DNA of 64,000 nucleotides, taken from positions 16,700,001 to 16,764,000 of the forward strand of contig CM065389.1 of the NCBI GenBank assembly GCA_033060915.1. The letters are read 5' to 3'. The notes beneath the pieces are model-generated. The model ran no database searches, had not been told where the DNA came from, and worked only from the letters and a program-made list of their open reading frames with translations. A program made the translations under genes and the position numbers. This stretch comes from Euryodendron excelsum (lineage: Eukaryota; Streptophyta; Magnoliopsida; Ericales; Pentaphylacaceae). Below, piece by piece: positions 54,250 to 64,000 of this stretch (its first letter is position 1; the number at the start of each line of letters is the position of its first letter).

Positions 54250-55896
54250 AAAGTTCCTTATTTGCTAAGTAAAACAAACTGTTGATGCATTTCGTCTGCA
54301 ATTCCTGCTATTTTCCCAGAAGTTATCATGAAAATTTGTATACATGTAACCAGTTGGTGTTGGAGTATTGGAGGCATAGCATGATAAATGAACAAGAAAA
54401 ATGCTAAAAATTTGGACGCAAATTTCCACCAAAATTTTTTTTTCTTCTTTTGAACAGCCAAAGATGCAAATTTATTGATGAATGACAAGGAGGAAGAGCA
54501 ATACAAGCCACAGAGGCTTTACAAAGCAAAACTTCCTACTTATGTTGTGTGGTATGACTTTTTTTTTTTTGTTTTTTGAACAGCAAAAGGAATATGTATT
54601 GATGAGAAAATAGGGATACATCCTAGAAGGGGTTCTTCCAGTCCGAGAGGCTTATCAGAGCATCCCCAAAATACAGAAGTAAGGTTGAACAGAGATCAAC
54701 CTAGAACTAACAACACCTATCCATTACAAAAATTGTACCAGAAGAAAATGATCAAGGGATTTTACACCTTCAATGAAATGAAAAAAGGCAAAAGAATTGC
54801 AGTTCACATTTCGAAGTTTTGCTTGAATCCACATTGTGGCTCCCATTTCATGACTTTATTACACATTGTAAAAGAAATTACTTCAGATTTTCTTGTCACT
54901 TGCCTACTTGTGTGCTGGAGTATTAGAATGTTGCTTTTTTTAATATTTAATTGTGCCATATGTCATGTTTCAATCATATAATTATATTTTTGGGCTCTGA
55001 GAATTTGAAAATGCTGAAGAAAATTAACAATGCAAATGAGGCGGTGGGATTCATTTATTAGTAATTTGCTTCGTAATAGTTGTGACAGATTGAGGGAGGT
55101 GAACCTGAAAATGCTAGGGACATTTTTCCAAAATATAACCAAAGAAAATGGAAACAGCACCAAGCCCATATAGCAGTATGTTGTGAGCTCATTTCATTAT
55201 GCGTTTTCAAATAGAAAACAAGCACATTTATCAGGAGAAGGAGATTTAAAAAAGAAAAGAAAAGAAAAGAAAAAAGAGTGTCAATAGGGAACAAGAATTT
55301 AAGCACCTCGAGTCATGGTTACAATGAAACTTCTTTCAAAAGGAAAACTCAATTCCACGGAAACTCGCTTTGAAAATGTGATGAAACGTCCAAGAAAATT
55401 TAAAAGAGTATTTTGAAACGTTTTTGAATTGTTATAGAAACTCTTATGAACTTCAGTGAAAATTCTTGAGAAACAAACCAGAAATTCATTAAAAACACTT
55501 TTCCTACCATTTTCGAATTTTTTGGGCTTTTAAAGCGCTTTCTTTTTAGTGTTATTATGGAAATTTTCTTTTGTTGTTTCCCAATCTTATAGTTCTAAAT
55601 ATAATACAACTTTGCCGGTGCAAGGACATATTAGTTTTCTGAAAATTTCTTCGATATTCTCCAAGGAACTTTTTGATAGAATTTATAATTATCACACATT
55701 TTTTATTTCCTATGATACTTTCAAGTTTTCAACCTAAATTTCACATTATGTTTCATTTGTACGTTGTTTCCCCATCCTATTTCCATTTTTGGGAACTATG
55801 TTAGCAATACATGCATTTGCCAGAATTAGTCCACTTTTTTACTAAGGGAAAAAAAATAGTTAGGTAGACTGCCTTTTTACGAAGTCACTTTGAGAT
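54250..55896. repeat. Array unit B, promoter-side flank (paralogous to 34295-36290)
   Basis: Colinear with unit A without the solo LTR, plus an AT-rich insertion around 54430-54850 absent from unit A. Non-coding. Ends at GAGATAA, where the Athila-like element begins. Confidence 0.75.
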
Positions 55897-58800
55897 AATG
55901 ACTCAGCCTCCAAATATATGCTTGAGATATCCCAAGTGTAGGACGACAGAGTAGTGTAACTCGCAAGAACGAGGTCGATCCATAGGGAGCAAATTACACA
56001 GAACCACAAGCACTAAAACACTTCGCTCAGGTGCTCACAAAAAACCTTACGACTTGCTTCTAAAAGGGAAAAGAAAAATCTGATTGTCTTAAGAGGGTAA
56101 AGTTGTCTAAACTAATTCAAATTCAAGAGTAATGAATTGAAAAACAATGTAGATTTTAACTATTAATAAAAAAGAGTCCTGGGATCATCGCTCCAACCAA
56201 CTGCATCTTTTGAAATTCCAAAGGAGATATTTCAATAACTCAAATCCTTCTACTACGTTGCGAGTCTTAGATTTGGAATATTTAGCGGTAAAAACAAATA
56301 AATATCCTTCAAAACTTCAAACCCTAGAATAATTCTGGTTGTTTTAATAAAGGACGAGTACCATCGATTCGTGTAATGCATATACTGAATATAAATTCAC
56401 GCATACACATTACCGAACATAATCAATTATCTAAGTTTTCGAAAGTTCTAGAACCAAGAAGATGAAGAGAGAAAAAACTAGAAGATTTAACTTTAAAACC
56501 AAAACATATCTCCTTCATTCATCCAAAACATTCAATCGATCTTCGCTTTTGATCCCGAGATTAAAAAGTTTAGCTACTCATATTCATAATGTCAAAACAA
56601 TTTGCATAAATATAAACTGAATGTATTGATTACAAACCTGAGAATCTGATTACAGGAATTGTGAAGAACTATGAAAAACCTTGAAATAAACTACAAGAAT
56701 TTCTGTATCTATAGCTGCTGCTACCTAAAACACTGTAAAAAGTCGCGAATCCTAATATACACCATAATCCTAGCTTATATAGGCTTCCAAGTCTTTGCAG
56801 GATCACGCCACCGTTCGAATGCCTGGGCCACCGTTCGAACGCTATGGATGACCATTTGATCGGTTCTTCGAATGCACTTCGAACGGGAAAACCTGCTCTC
56901 TGAATCTATCGAACGCACTTCGAACCTGGTCTTAACGTGATATCGTCTGACGTAGCGTTCGAACACTTAAGGTGACTGTTCAAACCCCTATCTCTATCGT
57001 TCGAATGCTATTCGAACGACCTCTTGGTTTAGCACCAATTTATCCCTTTCAAACTAGGAATTCTGAAAATTAACACAAAACTAAGTTAGTGACGAATTAG
57101 GATTAAAATAACACAATTAAATATAATGTAACACTAACAATTAGCTAATTAAGACATGTAGATTGTACTTTTAGAGTACAATCACACCCCCGAACTAAGC
57201 TTTTGCTAGTCCTTAGCAAAATATTAAAGCAAAGAATCTATCCCCACTTTCGTGAGAGTCACGAGTGCATTTAGTATATGTACCAAGCCTTTAAACTCCT
57301 AGGTTACCCCTAGTGGACGAGTGGTGTCTCGTGAGGGTTTGCAGTGATGAATACCCACGAACATCTATTTATGCCATGCCAATATGATAGTACAGACATA
57401 TGAAGCACATGTTAACCTCCTTTAAGTCAACTCTCAATCCACCTAAATCATGAACCAATGCAAGGTAATAGGAATAAAACATTAAAGAAAGGAAATTAGA
57501 TTGAAATGTACTACCAATAGTATGTAACTTTAATATCTCAAACTCACACACTTATGTCCCTTATGCTTCGATCCAAATCTCACCAAGCATACCCTCAATT
57601 ATGAACATAAACACTCAGGGTCCCTCAATGGAAAGCTCATTATAAGACTAAATGTACAAAGTATGCAAGTAGAGTAATCCTAATCAACAAAGACCGATAA
57701 GCTATAAGTGTATCGACTTGGCATAACTTCATAAAAGAATATTTATTGTTTAAGCACAATTAAAGAATTGACATTGATAACTTATACACAAAGGAATTCA
57801 AGATTCATGTAATTTCGGATATTGCGGCCATGTGAAAGAAGAGCTAAGAATGGGGACAGAAGAAGAAATAACGAAACTCAACATATGCATTGCGCACTAC
57901 ACATGATGGTCAATTTACACGCATTTCCTGATTCCCAACTTTACAATGATCTTGGACTTTCCAAATTCCTTCACTTCTTTTTCCTTGGAAAATTTTTTTA
58001 ACCTTCTTTTTTTTTTCCTTAACCCCTTTTTCATCCGTTTTTTTTTTCTTTACTTTTCAACTCTATACACTTTCAACTGCACAAATATACAAGTAATGCA
58101 CCAACTTCGGAATTCAGCATTGACACACTTTTAAGGTCATGTGTATACGAATATTAAAAAAGAAATATAAACATGAATGACATAATGGAATGAAATGATC
58201 TCTACTCTTATAATCCAAAAACCACATCAAATCAAGACTTCAAAAGTGTATAAGATGTTAATAACTCCAACTAATACTCAACATGTAAACCAAAATCAAG
58301 CATAATGAAACTATTCAATGAATGAAGATCAATAACTTAACTTTGAGTAAATATAAATCACTCTCAAAAGGTGATAAATAGGCTCTAAAACTCACAAGGT
58401 ATAAAATCTCCACCTTATAAGGACATGCATGCATAAATAAGAAACATCAAAGCATCATACAACTAATAGTGCATAACAAAGTAAACTCTCTCTTATAACA
58501 AGTTTATGCCAAAAACTTGCATTGCATCACAGATATAAAGGTGAATCAATCATAACTCAAATTAGTACAATACATGACTTCAAATATTCTCAACATTGTA
58601 ATTGCATTAGCACGAATATAACTATGGTTCTCGTTATAAATCCTCTCTAACACATCCATCATAAACAAAAACTAATCACTGTAAATACTGATAAATGTGC
58701 TAAAGATACAAACCATGATAACTCAACCATAAGATACTCAAACCTGTACCAAAGAACTCAAGTGTCTGAAGAGTAATCAACATATTGCTACACCTGAGAC

Positions 58801-58964
58801 CAATCCATAAAACATGACAAGGTTTGAAGCATAATAAATAAGGATAACAAAATATCAGCACATGAACAAAATAACACCAAACATGTATCCATTAATGTGC
58901 AAAATGAGTTTTAGATACAAAAGATGATATGAACATAAACAATCATAGTATCTAAACACTACCC
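55897..58964 (-). other. Non-coding 3' region and presumed LTR of the Athila-like element
   Basis: No coding frame. Contains CCAAGTGTAGGACGACAGAG and GAGGTCGATCCATAGGGAG near 55940, motifs common in the 3' non-coding part of plant Athila/Ogre-type elements, and a TTCGAACG-rich stretch at 56800-57040. The inner LTR boundary cannot be set from one copy. Confidence 0.5.
56800..57040. repeat. Cluster of TTCGAACG-type motifs
   Basis: About ten GTTCGAA(T/C)G or CTTCGAACG variants in 240 bp, irregularly spaced. Similar motifs recur at 60420-60545. Confidence 0.75.
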
Positions 58965-60191
58965 CTAGTCATCCTCGTCATCCCCAGCTGGCGGTGGATG
59001 CATCCGATTATCCAAACGCCGAACTAACACCATCATCTGATCAAGGGTGGTCTGTTAGGCACGAATCCGACCCTCTAACATCGTAACATGGTCAGTATGC
59101 TGCTCCTGCGTAACTGCTCTCTCGACCAAGGCAACCTCAATCCACTGAAGTACAAGTCCCTACTGTACAAGGGCCTGACTCTACTGCTCTAAAATAACTC
59201 CCTGAGTTGCCAAAGTCTGAGATTGCTGCTCAAGTCTTTCCAATAGAAGCTGCACACTCGGTACCTGCCCCTGCTACTCCTCTGGCTACTGTGCAGGCTG
59301 ACCTTCCTCTGCCTGCTGCTCCTCTGGCTGCTCTGGTGGAGTAGGTGAGTGTCCCTCCGAACGTCTAACATTCGACGCATCAATAGCCGACACCTGCTGC
59401 ATCCGGAGTAATCCTGGGACAATACCGACCCCAGCCTCCTTTATCACAAAAGAGAGCAGACAACCAAAAGGGATGGCCCCCTGCACCGTCGGAAATGCAG
59501 ACTCGGTGTATAATACCATAAACATGAATCTCGGCAGATCAATCGACCTCTGAGTACCTATGGCTCAGAGAAGAGCTGCTCTCGTTCCACTTACCTCAGT
59601 GTGACGCATAATCGGAAAAAGCGAGTGACATGAGAACAAAAATAACGGCTGGTAACGTGGTGTAAGCACTCTCACGGGCAACTGCCGTTTACCCACTCAA
59701 TGTATCCCCTTAACGCATACCTCATCGGATATAACATCAAAATCCGGTGCCCCCTCAGCTGGGTAACTAAACTACGCATCAGCAACTCTGGGTAGCTGAT
59801 ATACCTGAGCGAACGTGCTCGGAGTAATCCTAACCTAATGCCCTCTCACCCACGACTCAATCACCTTCTACCCCGGAGTGGTAATAGCCTTACGGATGTT
59901 AGCCATGAATTCAGCGATCAACATGAATACACACGACCCCTGGAAGCGAGCCAATGGAGTCCACTCCCTCCTAACAAACTCCTTGTCCTAGCGGTAAATA
60001 CCACCCCTAAAAGTATGGAGAGCGAACTCCCACTCTCTAAGGAACACTCTCACGCTCCAGGTCTCAGTAAAAGCCTCTGAGGTGGCATCACTAATGAACC
60101 TCTCAACATCATATATTAGAGGAGGAGGTAATGCCGCTCCCCGGCCTCTACCTCTACCAGCTCTATTGCCCTAGCCAGCTCAACCAGCCAT
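58965..60191 (-). pseudogene. Athila-like ORF-A (408 codons, about 13 in-frame stops, no frameshift)
   Basis: One frame runs from ATG 60189-60191 to TAG 58965-58967. It starts with an RGRGRGRG box, then LIYDVERFISDATSEAFTET, WSVRVFLREWEFALHTFRGG, ARFQGSCVFMLIAEFMANIR and PRFMFMVLYTESAFPTVQGA, matching the putative plant transposon protein domain of Athila/Tat elements, and ends Gln/Glu-rich and acidic. About 13 internal stops, mostly TAG, sit at positions that look like Trp or Gln, for example IYR-stop-DKEF, GH-stop-VRIT and LEQ-stop-SQAL. Confidence 0.8.
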
Positions 60192-60923
60192 GACTATACA
60201 GGTAGCTACACGAAAAACTACTCTAAGAATATAAAACAGTGCACGAGAAAGGCTCAAGAGGAGTACCTAAGGCAGGAATAGATGATAGAGCGCGAATGCA
60301 GACTCGTGCTCGAGCTCCGGCAGGGCCTTGCTAACTCAGAAATTTCGAAAACACTCAAATTTCACTGATTTTATGTTTGAATTGAGTTTGAACTCAACTT
60401 CGGACGCCCCTATTTATAGAAGCTGGGAACCCATTCGATTGCCACTCAAACTCAACTTAAGACGCCACCGTTTGAACTATTGTCGAACGCTCTTCGAACG
60501 GTCCAGTTCAAACGCATTGCACTACCGTTCGAATGGTCAGCTTGGAATTTGACTCAACACAACACAAAAAAGAACAAAAACTAACGAAAATCACACAAAA
60601 TACAGAGAAAGAAAAAAAAGAAAAAAAAAAAAAAAAAAACAACAAAACGAAAACACCCTAACATTAACACTTAACACAGAGCGAAAACATCGAGCTCTCC
60701 CCCCCAACTAAAGATAGGCCAAGTCCTCGAGGCCTTAGAACATGCATAAACAGAGGGAAAAACAAACTAATGATCCATAATAAAATTATCCCTGTACAGT
60801 ATGAAGATCGAAGGTGATACGCATCCATAATACGATAGAAAATAAAACAAAAGATGACTACTATAGAAAACTAAACCAGTTCCCTACACACTACAAAGCT
60901 CAAGAAAAACCATAGAGTCAACC
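60192..60923. other. Spacer between ORF-A and ORF-B with TTCGAACG motifs
   Basis: Non-coding; TTCGAACGGT, CGTTCGAATGGT and GTCGAACGCTC variants at 60420-60545, an A-rich stretch near 60620. Confidence 0.55.
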
Positions 60924-61817
60924 CTAAATAGTATCACGAGACTTCAGCGCCTTAATCTCTGACTTTAACTCCCGAATCTGAGAGCTCAATTCCTCAAGAG
61001 AATGAGCTAATTTGTTAGTTTCAGTTGGTCGCTCAAAGGAAATGTCTACCCCACAAATTGGATAACTCGAGTACTAAATAGTATCGGCAAACAAAATAGG
61101 AACTTGGGCAGCTTTCAAGAACTCCTCGATCGAAAGACCAAAGGGCATAGGATCATAGGATAATCGAGACTCCGTAATGGCCTTCAAGATAAGCTTCGGA
61201 AGGTCAACATCGTACCCTTTACCAATAATGTACAACCACACACATCGGGAACGGTGTATAGTCGTGACAGAGCACTTCTCAGGAATGATAGTGGTGGCAA
61301 CTATTAAGTTTAGCATCTGGTACTTACGCTTCAAAGATGCCACGGGGATGGTAGACTGCTGCCACGGCACAGAGGTAAACTGAAGTTCCAACAGAAGTTC
61401 CTAACTAGTAGGCGAAGAACAAGGGAATGACAGATAATCAGGATGACAAGTGGACGGTATACGTAGAAGACGACAAATGTCCTCTTTAGGAATGGTAATG
61501 GTCCGACCCCTCACTGTAGAGGTCAAGACAAGCTTAGGCTGCGAGGTATGAGTCAAATAAGCATAAAACTCCCGAACCATATTAACATGAACCGCCCCTT
61601 CTCTACCGAGCAAATGAACCCATCCCCTATGATGGAAATCAACTCGCAAAAGATCATCTGCAAACTCTGGCAAGTGAACACAACGCTCGATGAGAACCTC
61701 ACGACCATGAAAATTAGCCATGAACATGTCTCTCTCTCGTGAATTAGCAAAACACTCAACCTCAGTTTGACTCTGCTTATGACCTCTTTTGGATAACTTG
61801 GTTCCAAGAGATGCCAT
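60924..61817 (-). pseudogene. Athila-like ORF-B (297 codons, two internal TAG)
   Basis: ATG at 61815-61817. MASLGTKLSKRGHK, then FANSRERDMFMANFHGREVL, FHHRGWVHLLGREGAVHVNM, VREFYAYLTHTSQPKL and ITIPKEDICRLLRIP, the same general domain type as ORF-A, followed by SRCVWLYIIGKGYDVDLPKL and a C-terminal coiled-coil-like EELSSQIRELKSEIKALKSR. Internal TAGs at 61401-61403 and 61074-61076. The frame is otherwise continuous. Confidence 0.78.
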
Positions 61818-62052
61818 TATACGTGCGTAAGGAATGAGAAGACAATTGGTTTAACAAAACCTAAAACAAAACAAAACAACCCAAAATAAAGAAAAACAAG
61901 ACTCATTAAAAAGAATAGAAAATTAAAATAAAAGAAAATAAAAGAAAATAAAACAAATGAAAGGACTCTAAAAAGATGAAAACAAAATAGCAGAAGTAGT
62001 GATGTAAGTTTACAGAAAAATACAGAATTTACAAACGCTATCTAGAAAGCGA

Positions 62053-62684
62053 CTAACGATCAAGAGGAGGTGGATCCTCGAGATCCACCCATTCGACCTT
62101 ACCCACAAAATTATCAAGGTAGGGCTTCAATCGATACCCATTTACTTTAAATGCATTTCCATTTTTAGGGTTCTCAATTTCAATTGCACTATAAGATGCA
62201 ACACTGTGCACCATAAAGGGTCCTGACCAATGACTCTGCAACTTTCCTAGAAATAAATGTGACCAAGAATTATATAGCAAGACTCTTTGACTCACTTCAA
62301 AAGATTTTCGCAAAATGTGTTGGTTATGTACTGACTTCATTTTCGCCTTAGAGATTTTTGAGTTCTCATAAGCATCATTCCTAATCTCCTCTAGCTCATT
62401 GAGTTGCAATTGTCGTAAGGGACCCGCCTGATCTAGACTCATGTTAAATTGGTGCATTGCCCAATACGCCTTATGCTCTATTTCAACCAGAAGGTGGCAT
62501 GCCTTCCCATACACAAGTCTATACGGGGATGAACCTAGAATGGTCTTATATGCAGTCCTATATGCCCATAATGCATCCACTAATCTCGAGGACCAATCCT
62601 TTCAATTAGGGTTGACGGTTTTCTCAAGGACTTGTTTGATCTCTCTATTAGCCAACTCAACTTGGCCTTGTGTTTGGAGGTGAT
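62053..62684 (-). pseudogene. Athila-like integrase C-terminal region
   Basis: Reads LQTQGQVELANREIKQVLEK, a stop, then from 62580 [60 protein letters not shown] and [13 protein letters not shown], the diagnostic end of Athila/Tat pol. The catalytic DDE core is upstream of the 62685 insertion and not in the window. C-terminus PPPLDR and stop at 62053. Confidence 0.9.
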
Positions 62685-63358
62685 TGTTGGTCTAAAAGGC
62701 AGCCCAAAAGGGGGGGTGAATTGGGTTTTTCGAAGATATATAACAATTAAGATTAATTAAAATTAATCTAAGCAATGTAATAGTGATCCAACTATATATG
62801 ATGCAATGCAATCAATAGAAATAGAGAAAACAGAACAATAGAAAGGAGACACAGATTTACCAAGGTTCAACCACAAACTATGGTCTACGTCCTCACCCCA
62901 AGAGCTCATTGAAGTCTTCTTCCACTATGTAATCACCTATTACAAGATGGGCTACTGATTGACAAAGTGCTCAACTCACTATATAAAGAACTCCTCACCG
63001 AGCTCTTCAATCTCCAAGTGGTTTTGTCTAAGCTCCACTTAAACTTCTAAGAGTTTTGCTTTCACAAGAGAACTCTTAAACTCTCAATTAAAAGCGTATA
63101 AAAGTTTACAAGTAACTAACACACTCTCTACCAAGAGTAGATTTTACATTCAAAGTTCACAAATGAAGACAGAAAGAATATTCAGAGTAAATCAGTAAAT
63201 CAGTCAGCTTGATCTTATTTTTGTCTTCAATCCCTTTTATAAATGCAGTTGGAAGCCTATATATACCCCTGTATTGATTCCATCCATTAGTGGTTGTTGG
63301 GGATTATTAATGCACGTCCAGTCCGTTATAACGTTAAGAAAAATAGCCGTTATATCCT
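62685..63358. mobile_element. LTR-like insertion in the Athila integrase
   Basis: Integrase coding ends at GTGAT, then TGTTGGTCTAAAAGGCAGCC starts, with the GGGGGGGTGAATTGGGTTTT motif seen near the 5' end of many plant LTRs, and TATATAAAG and TATATATACCC promoter-like boxes. The far end and target duplication are not visible. Confidence 0.45.
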
Positions 63359-63563
63359 GTAAGCACCCTATTTTTGACCGCTTGGCAGTTTACACTCCGT
63401 CCAAACTTGTACTCAAGTCAATATGGACGTATTCCAATCGAAACCAACTCACTAAGTTTAAATCCCGTCTATCCATCGTTTCGCGGGCCCACCAGGCCCA
63501 AATAGAGGCAAAATGACCAAAACGCCCTTAGGGGCATTGTCCTTTCCAATTCCAATTCCAATT
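63359..63563. other. Possible second LTR start, no gene
   Basis: TGTAAGCACCCTATTTTTGACC resembles the start of a gypsy LTR; only one end is seen. Confidence 0.3.
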
Positions 63564-64000
63564 CCTCTCTCGAGACAGTTGATTCCTCGAGACGGTAAAT
63601 CTACTCCAATCAGGCACGTCTTTCTGAAGACGGTAAGTCCTCTTTTCAATTCCAAATCAAGCACGTCTTTCTGAAGACGGTAAGACCCCTTTCCAAATCC
63701 AACCCCTCTCTTGAGATAGTTGATTCCTCGAGACGGTAAATCTATTCCAAACCAGGCATGTCTTTCCGAAGACGGTAAGACCCCTTTCCAAATCCAATCC
63801 CTCTCTCGAGACAGTTTATTCCTTGAGACGGTAAATCTACTCCAATCAGGTAAATCTTTTCGAACACGATAAGACCCCTTTCCAATTCAAATCCCTCTCT
63901 CGAGGCAGTTTATTCCTCGAAACGGTAAATCTACTCCAATCAGGCACGTTTTTTTGAAGACGATAAGACCCCTTTCCAATTTCAATCCCTCTCTCGAGAC
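63564..64000. repeat. About 94-bp minisatellite running off the window
   Basis: Units begin CCTCTCTCGAGAC (or a variant) at 63564, 63705, 63800, 63894 and 63988. Spacing is 94-95 bp except the first, which has an extra 47-bp GAAGACGGTAAG half-unit. Each unit holds three GA(G/A)AC(A/G)GT-type motifs. Confidence 0.92.

Larger units (their letters stand above)
55897..62684 (-). mobile_element. Athila-like Ty3/gypsy retrotransposon, 3' half
   Basis: Homology to unit A breaks at 55897 (TGACTCAGCCTCC), the probable outer end of the 3' LTR. On the minus strand the order is integrase C-terminus (62684-62053), ORF-B (61817-60924), ORF-A (60191-58965), then about 3 kb non-coding including the presumed LTR. 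Two ORFs of the putative plant transposon protein type after integrase are typical of Athila/Tat elements. The 5' part is cut off by another insertion at 62685, so only one end is visible. Confidence 0.8.

Overview
The window is nuclear DNA of a flowering plant, most likely a eudicot. It is AT-rich and intron-bearing, with sparse host genes among Ty1/copia and Athila-type Ty3/gypsy LTR retrotransposons, a Mutator-like DNA transposon (MULE), a LINE fragment, hAT-like elements and long (GA)n/(CT)n microsatellites. I see no rRNA, tRNA, CRISPR array or bacterial-type operon.

Layout. (1) 1-2.9 kb: a BED/hAT-like transposase N-terminus cut by the window edge, a 93-bp tandem repeat and an L1-type LINE 3' fragment on the minus strand. 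(2) 4.6-15.4 kb, plus strand: the last four exons of a TPR gene of the TTC33 type. Its 9.7-kb intron contains a complete 5,456-bp MULE (6287-11742) with 84-bp terminal inverted repeats, a 9-bp target duplication and a dead transposase. The exon after that intron carries a Trp-to-TAG change, and the change also creates a new AG splice acceptor. (3) 18-56 kb: a decayed tandem array of minus-strand microgenes. Four open copies (35, 39, 51 and 47 aa) share a PPPR/PPPK motif, a basic C-terminal helix-like segment, an upstream TATA box and homologous flanks. A fifth copy is degenerate and at least one more is represented only by its flank. Two further small basic proteins (75 and 58 aa), related to each other, lie head to head at 36.9-38.3 kb.

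The array has been broken up by insertions: a 6.5-kb copia element (27085-33600), a solo LTR (35027-35549), two copia elements of one family in opposite orientations (38581-43887 minus, 48767-54208 plus), a 320-bp hAT-like MITE (47104-47423) and a large Athila-like element (from 55897). Because the array units are paralogous, one unit often preserves the empty site of an insertion found in another, which gives a relative order of events. The 48767-54208 element separates the TATA box of microgene 4 from its coding region by about 5.5 kb.

(4) 55.9-64 kb: the 3' half of an Athila-like element on the minus strand (integrase C-terminus followed by two ORFs in the env position). It is interrupted at 62685 by another LTR-like sequence and followed by a 94-bp minisatellite that runs off the window.

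All retroelement and transposase reading frames carry lesions. Many are Trp, Gln or Arg codons turned into stops, or Asp-to-Asn changes, as expected from cytosine deamination in methylated repeats. All assignments come from reading the sequence; no database search was run.
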